The position numbers and the translations under genes are program-made. DNA of 64,000 nucleotides, taken from Aequitasia blattaphilus (GTDB lineage Bacteria > Bacillota > Clostridia > Lachnospirales > Lachnospiraceae). Positions within the stretch are counted from its first letter, which is position 1. Every line of letters begins with the position of its first letter. A model generated the notes under the pieces. The model saw only the letters and a list, made by a program, of their open reading frames with translations. It was not told the DNA's origin and made no database searches. Where the stretch lies: assembly GCF_024721305.1 (NCBI RefSeq), contig NZ_JAMXOD010000016.1, positions 25,684 to 89,683 on the forward strand, given 5' to 3'. Below, in pieces: positions 1-8,016 of the stretch.

Positions 1-1089
1 GATTAAAACTGCTATCGCAATAATCTGTCCTACAAAACCTGCTAAGAATCCAATTGGAACCGCATTTGCAGAACCAAATCCGAATGCAACTGCACAATCT
101 ACTCCCGGAACAGAACCAGGTAGAAGTTTGTTTGCAATTCCCTGGAAGGATTCCGTAAGCTCTGTTACGAAGGTACGAACTCCTAATTGGAGGATTGCTA
201 AGTATACTGCAAAGTATAAACAAGTCTGTATAACATAGAACACCATGCTTTGTCCCTCTGCCATGAACTCTTGTTGTACAAGGTAGTCTCTTCCTAATAC
301 ACATAGGATGATTCCAAAGAAGATCAGCATAAGGATTGATGTACATACCATGTTTTCATTAAAGATTGACATAAATCCCGGTAGCTCAATATCATCAAGC
401 TTTTTCACTTTTTTTCCGTTTTTCTTCTTCCCAAATAGCTTCTCAGCCAGCCATGTATTTAATGCAATACCAAACATCTGCTGATGGGCAAGACAGAATC
501 CGCCACCGTCTGATAACTCCTGACAAGGTTTAATTGTAAGATTTGAACCAACTGCCCAGTAAAGACCAAGCACAAGTGCCATTACAACAATCAGACCTAT
601 ATCATTTTTAATCAGAAACGGACAGGCAAACAGGATTAGCCAATAGGCCGTTGAAGCCTGCTGTACTTGCACATGTCCTGTGGTAAACAACGCTCTCATC
701 TTCGTGATTTTACTGAAACGAACCAATAAGATATTTACGACAAAGGCAATCAAAAGGAGAATCATAGCATTTCCAAATCCCTTGCCAAACACTTCTTCTA
801 CTCCTGCTGTTACCGCATTTTGTCCAAAGTACGGGTCAATAACTGTTGCATCCATGTTAAAACGATCTTTTAGTCCTACAAGTACCGGTCTAAAGTTACT
901 AACCAGTCCACCGGAACCAACCGTTAAAATCAAATATCCTACAATCGCTTTGATTACGCCTGCAAGTACATCATACCATGATTTCCCAAGTAAAATGTAT
1001 CCAAGCATAACAATCAGACCAATCATAAAAGCGGGTTGCTGTAAAATGTTAGTTGCAAAATACGACCAAGCACGCATTAATATATCCAT
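1..1089 (-). CDS. ulaA: L-ascorbate PTS permease EIIC, UlaA family (3' end outside window)
   Basis: The reading frame is open from the ATG at 1089 to the window edge, giving 363 codons without a stop, so the C-terminus is missing. It encodes the membrane channel of the ascorbate phosphotransferase system, which imports L-ascorbate and passes it on phosphorylated. The translation is strongly hydrophobic with many membrane segments and carries the UlaA-like stretch SDGGGFCLAHQQMFG near residue 195, plus GHVQVQQA near residue 147. Family members are about 450-480 residues, so roughly 100 are missing. It lies 24 bp after the EIIA gene and follows ulaG, an order that supports the ascorbate assignment. 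No EIIB is seen; it probably lies past the edge. Confidence 0.93.
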   Translation of the reverse strand, partial: MDILMRAWSYFATNILQQPAFMIGLIVMLGYILLGKSWYDVLAGVIKAIVGYLILTVGSGGLVSNFRPVLVGLKDRFNMDATVIDPYFGQNAVTAGVEEVFGKGFGNAMILLLIAFVVNILLVRFSKITKMRALFTTGHVQVQQASTAYWLILFACPFLIKNDIGLIVVMALVLGLYWAVGSNLTIKPCQELSDGGGFCLAHQQMFGIALNTWLAEKLFGKKKNGKKVKKLDDIELPGFMSIFNENMVCTSILMLIFFGIILCVLGRDYLVQQEFMAEGQSMVFYVIQTCLYFAVYLAILQLGVRTFVTELTESFQGIANKLLPGSVPGVDCAVAFGFGSANAVPIGFLAGFVGQIIAIAVLI

Positions 1090-1113
1090 AATATTACCCT
1101 CATTCTTTCCTTT

Positions 1114-1569
1114 TTAATCCACGTATTTCTTCTGAATCTCCAGTAAGTCTTTCGGAGTTTTCGCTTCCTTTAGTTCATTAATAATATCTTCGTTGCTAAG
1201 CAGTTCTGCCAGACCTGCCATATTCTCCAAATGCTCTTCGGGGTTACAAGATGCCAGAGTAAAAAATAAAGTAGCATCTTTCTCTTCATCTTCCGGATCA
1301 AAGCTTACTGGTTCTTCCAGCTTCATAAAAGCAATGGCTGTCTTGTGTACTCCCTTTGCACATTCCTGGGAGTGAGGCATCGCTACATCCGGCATAATCA
1401 CAATATAAGGACCATATTCCTCAATACAACGAATGATATCTTCTTTGTAATTTTCCTCTACGGTTCCGTCTTGTTCCAAGACCTCACAGCTCATGCGAAC
1501 TGCCTCTTTCCAGTCACTTGCATTTTTTGCAAATTTATAATGATTTTTTTCAACAAATTTCTTTAGCAT
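1114..1569 (-). CDS. ulaC: Ascorbate PTS EIIA component, UlaC-like
   Basis: A 151-residue cytoplasmic PTS_EIIA type 2 (mannitol/fructose-like fold) protein that carries phosphate from HPr to EIIB. The phospho-acceptor histidine lies in AMPHSQE, preceded by GPYIVIMPDV, a pattern shared with E. coli UlaC. I chose the ATG at 1569 because it has GGGAGG eight bases upstream; a longer reading to 1593 has no ribosome site. It sits 14 bp after ulaG and 24 bp before ulaA, so the three are co-transcribed. The substrate assignment rests on the neighbours. Confidence 0.9.
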   Translation of the reverse strand: MLKKFVEKNHYKFAKNASDWKEAVRMSCEVLEQDGTVEENYKEDIIRCIEEYGPYIVIMPDVAMPHSQECAKGVHKTAIAFMKLEEPVSFDPEDEEKDATLFFTLASCNPEEHLENMAGLAELLSNEDIINELKEAKTPKDLLEIQKKYVD

Positions 1570-1583
1570 AGTATCCTCCCTTA

Positions 1584-2687
1584 TTATAGACAAGAACGGA
1601 AAGGTATATTCTGAGGTGCTTCGAAGCAGTCTTCAAATCCTCTTCTGTGATGATACGCTTTTTTGTCTTTATCTGTTGGATATACATATTTCCCACCTAC
1701 TTCCCAGAAAAATGGGTGGAATCTGTAATCTAATCGATCTTTTTTCATTTCATGGAGCACACGAATTTCGTTTACATCTGCCATAAAATTTGTCCATACA
1801 TCATAATGAATCGGCACTACTACCTTACATCTTAAAGCCTCTGCCATTCGAAGTACATCACAAGATGTCATTTTATCTGCCATTCCTACCGGATTTTCAC
1901 CGTAAGAGGCAAATGCCACATCCACATCATAATCTTTTCCATGCTTCGCAAAATAGATTGAATAGTGAGAATCTCCACTATGATATACATTTCCTCCCGG
2001 TGTTTTAATCAGGTAGTTTACTGCTTTATCGTCCATATCTGTGGGACAAACTCCGGTCAGTTCTTCTCTGTCTTCCCCCGTAGAATCTGTTGTAACCAGA
2101 CAGGTTCTATCAAATGAATCCAGTGCAACAATCTCAATATCTTTGATTTTTATTGTATCACCCGGTCTTACTGTAATACAACGTTCTTCCGGTACCCCCC
2201 ATTTTTTCCACAAGTCAACAGATTTCTCAGGACCGATAAAGGGTACAGGGATGGTTTCACCCTTTTCATTTACTGTCGTCATTTTGGATTGAATAACATG
2301 TGCCGCATACTCTGCGCTCATATGATCCTGATGATAATGAGTTGCTAAAACTGCATCTACTTGTTTGATTGCAAAAGGATCGATCACAAAAGGTACTGCT
2401 CTTAGGTTTGGCTGCATGTTTCTTCCACCACACATATTTGCCATCTGATGGCCTACAGCCATTTTACCGTTACCATGTGTACGCTTTCCATTGCCACACC
2501 AAAGATCAACTGTTATATTGCATCCGCCGGGAGTCTTGAACCAGATACCGGTACATCCAAGCCACCACATTGCTACTGTACCGGGCTTTACTTCCTCGGC
2601 TTCAATCTCTTCATTTAACCAGGTTCCCCACTCAGGAAAAGTACTCATTATCCAGCTTTCTCTGGTGGTTTCATCAATCTTGCTCAT
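1584..2687 (-). CDS. ulaG: L-ascorbate-6-phosphate lactonase UlaG
   Basis: A 367-residue metallo-beta-lactamase-fold enzyme that opens the lactone of ascorbate 6-phosphate, the first cytoplasmic step after PTS uptake. It is similar to E. coli UlaG along its whole length, including [20 protein letters not shown] at the N-terminus, the metal site THYHQDH, and YHSGDSHYS further on. The start at 2687 has GAAGGAGG seven bases upstream; an upstream TTG at 2702 lacks one. It is the first gene of the operon and has a 260-bp leader with repeated motifs, so regulation at this promoter is likely. The later pathway genes (decarboxylase, epimerases) are not in the window. Confidence 0.95.
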   Translation of the reverse strand: MSKIDETTRESWIMSTFPEWGTWLNEEIEAEEVKPGTVAMWWLGCTGIWFKTPGGCNITVDLWCGNGKRTHGNGKMAVGHQMANMCGGRNMQPNLRAVPFVIDPFAIKQVDAVLATHYHQDHMSAEYAAHVIQSKMTTVNEKGETIPVPFIGPEKSVDLWKKWGVPEERCITVRPGDTIKIKDIEIVALDSFDRTCLVTTDSTGEDREELTGVCPTDMDDKAVNYLIKTPGGNVYHSGDSHYSIYFAKHGKDYDVDVAFASYGENPVGMADKMTSCDVLRMAEALRCKVVVPIHYDVWTNFMADVNEIRVLHEMKKDRLDYRFHPFFWEVGGKYVYPTDKDKKAYHHRRGFEDCFEAPQNIPFRSCL

Positions 2688-2729
2688 AAATTCCTCCTTC
2701 AAACGATTCGCTCATATAACTCGAGTTTA

Positions 2730-2798
2730 TATGTTGTTTATGTTTCTTTAATCGAACTTTATCACTTTTTATGTTCTTTTACAAGCTTTTTATATGTT
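2730..2798 (-). promoter_or_regulatory. Probable ula control region with four TATGTT repeats
   Basis: The hexamer TATGTT occurs four times on the plus strand (2730, 2739, 2770, 2793), that is AACATA in the direction of ulaG. A weak promoter fits inside: TTGTAA, then 17 bases, then TAAAGT. Such repeats around a promoter suggest an operator, perhaps for a DeoR-type or PTS-domain regulator as in other ula operons. The regulator is not in this window, so this is an inference from pattern only. Confidence 0.4.
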
Positions 2799-2889
2799 CG
2801 TTGTTTGTTTTTACGAGCGTTTTATTCTTTTTTACCTATTGCATAAATATCACCTCTTCTTTTTATGCAATTTGTATAATCCATCAAAA

Positions 2890-2936
2890 AAAGAGAGAAA
2901 TACCACATCAAATTTTGATATGACATTTCTCTCTTT
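2890..2936 (-). terminator. Intrinsic terminator after the 2951-3592 gene
   Basis: A 12-bp perfect stem (AAAGAGAGAAAT with ATTTCTCTCTTT) encloses a loop that itself holds ATCAAATTTTGAT. On the minus strand the stem is followed by a run of seven T, the classic intrinsic form. It separates the membrane-protein gene from the ula operon. Confidence 0.8.
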
Positions 2937-2950
2937 TATGATATTTTAAA

Positions 2951-3592
2951 TTAATTCATTATTCTAAAACTTGCGACACGTATCAATATCAGCACCGGAA
3001 TCAATAAATAAAATCCCGCCCCCACCATTCCAATAATCGCTCTGGCAAAAATCTTCATGTTTTTTCGTTTTATTATAATACTGCTGACTACAGCCGGTAC
3101 TCCGCATAGAAATGCAAATATCAGAATATATACTGCTGCCACCGGACCAATTGAAGTAATTAGAATAATCGAAGCTGGAAACGCAATGATTGCGACCCAC
3201 ATAGAAGCCAATGCCAGTATACCTTCCAGACTTCGTTTGCTCTGCTCTTTATTTCCTACGATCCCCATTGCCAACAGTCCATGATATGCCAGTTCGCATA
3301 GTCCCCAGGGAATCGCAAAGAACAGTCCTCCCATTACCACAAACATAACGAAAAACGTGGAAATCGGATTATCTACAAAGCTTGTGACATTTACACCATT
3401 TGCATAATATCTTGTATTACTCGATGATGGCTCTAAAACCATTACAAATGCTACAATAGCTGAGAGCACCAAGTGTATAACACTTACAACCACCACCGCT
3501 TTTTCCGGTATCTTCTTTGTCTTTTCCCATGCAACCTGTACGATTGCCCGTACGAAAGCCATCGTCACAAATAGAAAAAATAAAACTCCCAT
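2951..3592 (-). CDS. Integral membrane protein of unknown function
   Basis: I do not recognise this family. The 213-residue product is very hydrophobic with about five to six predicted membrane helices: near residues 1-17, 35-54, 78-100, 126-150, 155-175 and 190-208. The segment with NGVNVTSFVDNP between the second and third helices is probably outside the cell. The ATG at 3592 lies nine bases from AAGGAAGG; ATG 3598 and GTG 3601 are in frame but closer to that site. It follows the acetyltransferase/lipoprotein pair after a 127-bp gap and ends in a clear terminator, so it may be the last gene of that unit or have its own promoter. Confidence 0.7.
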   Translation of the reverse strand: MGVLFFLFVTMAFVRAIVQVAWEKTKKIPEKAVVVVSVIHLVLSAIVAFVMVLEPSSSNTRYYANGVNVTSFVDNPISTFFVMFVVMGGLFFAIPWGLCELAYHGLLAMGIVGNKEQSKRSLEGILALASMWVAIIAFPASIILITSIGPVAAVYILIFAFLCGVPAVVSSIIIKRKNMKIFARAIIGMVGAGFYLLIPVLILIRVASFRIMN

Positions 3593-3719
3593 TCTCATCA
3601 CCTTCCTTTGTGCTTACTGTATCATGTACACAAAAAGGCGGGCAATAGGTGTAAACGGGATTTAACAAGTTAATCATACCCCCAGTTCTTTTTCCAGATC
3701 ATATTCATCCTATATAACC

Positions 3720-4205
3720 TCATTTTACTTCAAATAGAACCTCTGCATTTCCACTGCCAAGCGCATCCGTCAGGGTATCCGTATCCAAAATCCGGCCTAT
3801 TGGCACGTAACCTCCGTAACTATTTTGAAAGGTCGTGTAGAAAAGAACCAGACTGTTTCCGGACCAAATATAAATCTCACCTGCTTGAATCATATCTGGC
3901 CTTTCTGTTTGAGTCTTTGGTAAATCAAAGGGAATGGATGCAACCTTTTCCTGATGGGAAAAATCTTCCATATTGAGGGTAAAAGGCATTTCATTAATGA
4001 GTGCTTTCACAGAGTCGTTATCGTAAAACTCTGCCTGAAAAGCTACCTCATCTATAATAATTCGAATTTCTTTTTTGTCTTGATGGTCTTTGGACACCTC
4101 TTTGCTCTCCTCTGGAGTATCTTGCACTGTCTCTTTTCGTATTCCACATCCCATAAGACCCAGAACCATTATCAACAGAATAATTACTTGATACCTTCTT
4201 TTCAT
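3720..4205 (-). CDS. Lipoprotein with cyclophilin-like domain
   Basis: A 161-residue secreted lipoprotein. Residues 1-20 form a signal peptide ending in the lipobox LMGC (Cys20). After a short charged linker, residues about 50-160 match the small cyclophilin-like domain common in Firmicutes, with [17 protein letters not shown], a central [18 protein letters not shown] and the end GRILDTDTL...[11 protein letters not shown]. Its biochemical role is not known; free-standing relatives often sit beside flavodoxin or acetyltransferase genes. Its ATG overlaps the acetyltransferase stop as ATGA, so the two are translationally coupled. A longer reading to 4343 runs inside the acetyltransferase gene and is rejected. 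Confidence 0.8.
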   Translation of the reverse strand: MKRRYQVIILLIMVLGLMGCGIRKETVQDTPEESKEVSKDHQDKKEIRIIIDEVAFQAEFYDNDSVKALINEMPFTLNMEDFSHQEKVASIPFDLPKTQTERPDMIQAGEIYIWSGNSLVLFYTTFQNSYGGYVPIGRILDTDTLTDALGSGNAEVLFEVK

Positions 4206-4762
4206 GACTTGATTGCCTTTGCAGGCACTCCACCCACTACTGTATCTGCCGGTATATTCTTTGTTACCACAGCTCCTGCCGCTACAATGGCATTCTTGCC
4301 AATCGTCACACCTGGAAGAATCGTCACATTTGCTCCAATCCATACATTATTTTCAATAATAATCGGCGCTGGATGCATGTCTCCTCTGTCTTCCGGTGCA
4401 AATCCATGATTTAAGGTCGCAAGCACCGCATTGTGTCCAATCAGAACATCATCGCCAATCGTAATTCCTCCCTGATCCTGAAACCTGCATCCGGAATTGA
4501 TAAAAACCCTTTTTCCAATTGTAATGTTTTTCCCGCAGTCCGTATAAAAAGGTGGAAACATCGCAAAACTTGGATCAATTTGCTTTCCGGTCAGCTCTGT
4601 CATTAATACTATAATCTCCTCTGGTGTATGGTATGTATTGTTCAGTTTTGTTGTAAGTTTTATTGCAGTCTGACTTACCTTATGCATATATTGATGCACC
4701 TCTGATCCTGCCTTAACTACTTTCCCACTGTTTAATTCATTTAAATATTCCTGTAAGTCCAT
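4202..4762 (-). CDS. Hexapeptide-repeat sugar O-acetyltransferase (Maa/LacA type)
   Basis: A 186-residue trimeric left-handed beta-helix acetyltransferase that uses acetyl-CoA to acetylate a sugar or related hydroxyl. An N-terminal helical Mac-type domain is followed from about residue 75 by hexapeptide repeats such as [21 protein letters not shown] and [21 protein letters not shown], ending with [10 protein letters not shown]. The family length is 180-200, so the gene is complete. The start at 4762 has AAAGG ten bases upstream and a good -10 box TATAAT nearby. The LysR gene reads away from it, suggesting control by that regulator. The exact acceptor is unknown. Confidence 0.88.
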   Translation of the reverse strand: MDLQEYLNELNSGKVVKAGSEVHQYMHKVSQTAIKLTTKLNNTYHTPEEIIVLMTELTGKQIDPSFAMFPPFYTDCGKNITIGKRVFINSGCRFQDQGGITIGDDVLIGHNAVLATLNHGFAPEDRGDMHPAPIIIENNVWIGANVTILPGVTIGKNAIVAAGAVVTKNIPADTVVGGVPAKAIKS

Positions 4763-4825
4763 CTTATCTCTACCTTTCTTTAATTATAATCGTTCACCTT
4801 TACTTCTATTATAGAATCCTATATA

Positions 4826-4856
4826 TTATATGTAAAATACCTATGTTTTATATGTA
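4826..4856. promoter_or_regulatory. Candidate LysR-type operator, direct repeat TTATATGTA
   Basis: TTATATGTA occurs at 4826-4834 and 4848-4856, exactly 22 bp apart, about two helical turns. The pair lies between the divergent acetyltransferase and LysR genes, just upstream of the LysR ribosome site. LysR regulators usually bind in such divergent gaps. Direct rather than inverted symmetry is unusual for the family, so this is tentative. Confidence 0.35.
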
Positions 4857-4877
4857 TCCATGCCTAGGAGGTATATT

Positions 4878-5756
4878 ATGGAGTTGCGAGTACTACGCTA
4901 TTTTCTTACTGTGGCACAAGAGGAAAGCATTTCTGCTGCTGCCAAATATTTGCATATCACACAGCCCACTCTCTCCAGACAGTTACTCGAACTGGAGGAA
5001 GAACTTGGTGTCCAGCTGTTTATCCGTGGGAAAAGAAAAATCACATTAACGAATGAAGGACTTCTGTTCCGGAAACGGGCAGAGGAAATTACAGAACTCG
5101 TTCGCAAGACCAGAGACGAGGTTACCTCTTCTAATGAAATTATAAGTGGTGACATTTACATTGGTGGCGGAGAGACTTTTTGCCTTCGTCCGATTGCAAA
5201 AATTATAAAGGATATGCAACAGGAATATCCCGGAATACGGGTTCATCTTTTTAGCGGAAATGCTGAAGATGTTACCGAAAGATTAGATAAAGGTTTGTTA
5301 GATTTTGGTGTATTGATTCAACCTACTAATGTCTCAAAATACCAGTCACTACGTTTACCCGGAAAGGATACCTGGGGCGTTTTGATGCAAAAGGACCATC
5401 CCCTTGCCATCAAGGATACTATTGCACCAAAGGATTTATGGGATGTCCCTCTAATCAGCTCCCGGCAGCATTTTGTAAGTGGAGATATCGAAAAATGGAT
5501 TAAAAAAGACTACGAGAAATTAAATCTCGTAGCCACGTATAATCTTGTTTACAACGCCTCTCTTATGGTAGAGGAAGGGGTTGGTGTTGCATTGTGTCTT
5601 GATAATCTTGTAAATACCTCTGGAGACAGCAGCCTCTGCTTTAAGCCTTTGATGCCAAGGCTCGAAGCTTCACTTGATATTGTTTGGAAGAAATATCAGG
5701 TATTTTCAAAGGCTTCTGCACTTTTCCTTGAAAGGCTGCAGGATAAGTTATTCTAA
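4878..5756 (+). CDS. LysR-family transcriptional regulator
   Basis: A 292-residue regulator. Residues 1-60 form the winged helix-turn-helix (MELRVLRYFLTVAQEESISA, then ITQPTLSRQLLELEEELGVQLF) and residues about 90-290 the periplasmic-binding-like effector domain with RPIAKIIKDMQQEYPGI and the repeat DFGVL. ATG 4878 was chosen for its AGGAGG seven bases upstream. It is divergent from the acetyltransferase/lipoprotein operon and most likely controls it; the inducer is unknown. Its last nine bases overlap the 3' end of a convergent thioesterase remnant. Confidence 0.92.
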   Translation: MELRVLRYFLTVAQEESISAAAKYLHITQPTLSRQLLELEEELGVQLFIRGKRKITLTNEGLLFRKRAEEITELVRKTRDEVTSSNEIISGDIYIGGGETFCLRPIAKIIKDMQQEYPGIRVHLFSGNAEDVTERLDKGLLDFGVLIQPTNVSKYQSLRLPGKDTWGVLMQKDHPLAIKDTIAPKDLWDVPLISSRQHFVSGDIEKWIKKDYEKLNLVATYNLVYNASLMVEEGVGVALCLDNLVNTSGDSSLCFKPLMPRLEASLDIVWKKYQVFSKASALFLERLQDKLF

Positions 5757-5981
5757 TGCAAAGCAGGTAAATGTACCCTTCGCACGTTTCTTTCCCGACT
5801 CATCAAAGATATCTACTTCAGAAACACTAATTGTTTTTCCACTTTTTAAAACCTTTGCCTCTGCGTACATCTTACCGGTTCCAATCATCGGAGCAAAATA
5901 GTTCATATCAGCAGAAACAGTAGTATTTCTTTTTCCGTTTGAAGCAATTGCCGAGGTAGCAATGGTATTTGCAAGCCTACC
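5748..5981 (-). pseudogene. PaaI-type hotdog thioesterase, 5' half deleted
   Basis: Read on the minus strand from 5981, the frame gives 77 residues, LANTIATSAIASNGKRNTT onward, then VSADMNYFAPMIGTGKMYA and EAKVLKSGKTISVSEVDIFD, ending FTCFALE and stop. This is the C-terminal part of a PaaI-family acyl-CoA thioesterase; complete members are 130-150 residues and carry an N-terminal helix and an HGG motif, both absent here. The frame has a stop (TAA) directly upstream and no start codon or ribosome site, and it begins exactly at the GH42 stop codon. It is therefore a remnant left at a recombination junction. Confidence 0.8.
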
Positions 5982-8016
5982 TCTTTATTTTATATACCTT
6001 GGTTTCAAAAGCCGTCAGTTTTATCTTACCTATTTCTGCCTTCTTTGTATACATATTATAAAGCTCTGATTTAATATAAATCTCTTGTTCTGCATTGTCA
6101 AAGTTTAAGACAAATATATATTTTATTCCGTTTTTTTCTCTCACTCCCAGTTCACACATCTGTGGCAATTCAATGATATCTTTATACGGCGTACTTATAT
6201 CTAATTTATCTAAAAAGACTTCCGTCGTTTCTCTGGAAAATGTTCCGCCAAAGTAATACGTTTTTCCTTTTCCATATTCTTTTTCAATCAGTCCTGATTT
6301 ACCTTTATAATAATTATTAACATACGTCCCCAGACTCCTGGATTCTTCTATCGGTTCAAGAATGTCATTAAATACTGATGCCTTCACTTGTGTTCCTTTC
6401 CAGTCCACATAGGACTCCTCATCTCCCGGACCCACAAAGGTATAATCCACGACATCTGTTCCAGTCATATTCCTGAGTAGTCCCGGAGCTTTTTCCATAA
6501 CACATTGTCCAGTGATGTCTTTGTATCCGCTTCTGCATCCTACAACCAATTTCCCTCCTTCATAAACGTAATCCTTTAGTAACTGAGCTCTATCTTCTGT
6601 TATAATTGTTGGATGGGGATAAAACAACACCGGGTATTTTTTAAGCTGTTCTAAGTCCGTATTTTTATTAAGATAAACATAATCCATCGGTGTATGCGTC
6701 AACTGTGCTCCTTGGAAGATACCTTTCTGACTTACTTTTTCTATTCGTTTATGCCACTCATCCAATTGGGCGTCCCAAATATTGTCATAGTCCTTTATTA
6801 CCCCAAAAGATGCTTTATACTCGGCTCCGGCTAGTTCTTTTATGGACTCAAATATCTTTGAAACTTCATTTACTTCCTGTAATCTGCGGTTATCCCGATT
6901 TGAATAATCTAAAATACCGTGCCAATATATTTCCGTTCCTTTTGTACAGGTTCTCCATCGGAAATAGCTGATAAAATCCGCGCCATGAGCAATGCTTTGC
7001 ATGGTCCATAGTGTTAACTGCCCAGGTTTTGGTGCCGGCGCTTCCATTCTTGAGTTCCATCCGTTTGCACCGGACTGCTGTTCCATAATTCCAAATATTG
7101 GTGAAATCGAGCGCACTTCTGAAAGATTTCTGCTCCACTTGCGGTCATTCAAGTTTCTCGAACTTTTAGGATCTTCTTCCATTGCAAAAGCAAAATTGGG
7201 ATATGAATCATACATATATACATCCAATGACTCTTTTGTCATTCTATGGTTATCCAAGTTTCCGAACATACCATTTGTTGTAACAAATATATTTTCTCCT
7301 ATATTCTTTCTTAATATGTTACTTTGCATTTTTGCAAATCTACATGCACTGTCTGAGATAAAACGAGTATAATCCAATACCTGATGAGGATTCGTAGAGT
7401 CACTTACGACTTTTCTCGGTACAAATATCTCTTCCCAATCAGAATAGGTCTGATTCCAAAAAACCGTTCCCCATGCCTGATTCAATGCGTCTAATGATTC
7501 ATATTTATCCTTCAGAAAACTTCGAAATGCCTTTGTATCACTTTCAGAGTAAAATTCATTCAATTCACAGTTCAACTCATTATCAATCTGCCATCCTATA
7601 ATACATTCATGATTCCCGTAGCGTGCAGACATTTTTTCTACAATCCGGCTACTCAATTCCTGATATATCTTTGAATTGTAATTGTAATGTCTTCTACATC
7701 CATGGCGATATAAGACACCTTCTTTGGTACTGTTTAAAACTTCCGGATACTTTTCAGTAAGCCAAACCGGAGGGGTCGCTGTTGGTGTTCCCATAATCAC
7801 CTTCATATTCACTTCTTTTGCAACTTCTAAAAAACTGTCAAAGAAGTCGAAATTAAAATTTCCTTCCTTAGGCTCAAATATTGTCCATGCAAACTCTGCA
7901 ATCCGAACTACCTCAATCCCATTTTCCTGCATTCTTAAAAGGTCTTCTTTCCACAAGCTTTTATCCCAGTGTTCGGGATAATAACATACTCCCATCGTTA
8001 TTTTATCTATATTCAT
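5977..8016 (-). CDS. GH42 beta-galactosidase
   Basis: A 679-residue cytoplasmic glycoside hydrolase of family 42, which releases terminal beta-galactose from short oligosaccharides. The TIM barrel occupies about residues 1-390 with MGVCYYPEHW at the start, the acid/base Glu147 in WQIDNELN and the nucleophile Glu312 in GIMEQQSG. A trimerisation domain and a small C-terminal beta domain follow. Length is normal for the family (650-690). No signal peptide is present, so substrates must arrive by the linked importer. Its ATG overlaps the kinase stop (ATGA), making it the last gene of the operon. Substrate could also be an alpha-L-arabinopyranoside, which some members cleave. Confidence 0.95.
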   Translation of the reverse strand: MNIDKITMGVCYYPEHWDKSLWKEDLLRMQENGIEVVRIAEFAWTIFEPKEGNFNFDFFDSFLEVAKEVNMKVIMGTPTATPPVWLTEKYPEVLNSTKEGVLYRHGCRRHYNYNSKIYQELSSRIVEKMSARYGNHECIIGWQIDNELNCELNEFYSESDTKAFRSFLKDKYESLDALNQAWGTVFWNQTYSDWEEIFVPRKVVSDSTNPHQVLDYTRFISDSACRFAKMQSNILRKNIGENIFVTTNGMFGNLDNHRMTKESLDVYMYDSYPNFAFAMEEDPKSSRNLNDRKWSRNLSEVRSISPIFGIMEQQSGANGWNSRMEAPAPKPGQLTLWTMQSIAHGADFISYFRWRTCTKGTEIYWHGILDYSNRDNRRLQEVNEVSKIFESIKELAGAEYKASFGVIKDYDNIWDAQLDEWHKRIEKVSQKGIFQGAQLTHTPMDYVYLNKNTDLEQLKKYPVLFYPHPTIITEDRAQLLKDYVYEGGKLVVGCRSGYKDITGQCVMEKAPGLLRNMTGTDVVDYTFVGPGDEESYVDWKGTQVKASVFNDILEPIEESRSLGTYVNNYYKGKSGLIEKEYGKGKTYYFGGTFSRETTEVFLDKLDISTPYKDIIELPQMCELGVREKNGIKYIFVLNFDNAEQEIYIKSELYNMYTKKAEIGKIKLTAFETKVYKIKR

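Noticed and set aside
680-1117. Plus-strand frame of 145 codons opposite ulaA
   Set aside because: It lies wholly antisense to the UlaA coding sequence, has no family resemblance and no ribosome site.
2703-2950. A riboswitch or small RNA in the ula leader
   Set aside because: No conserved riboswitch core was recognised; the region is explained by a terminator and operator-like repeats.
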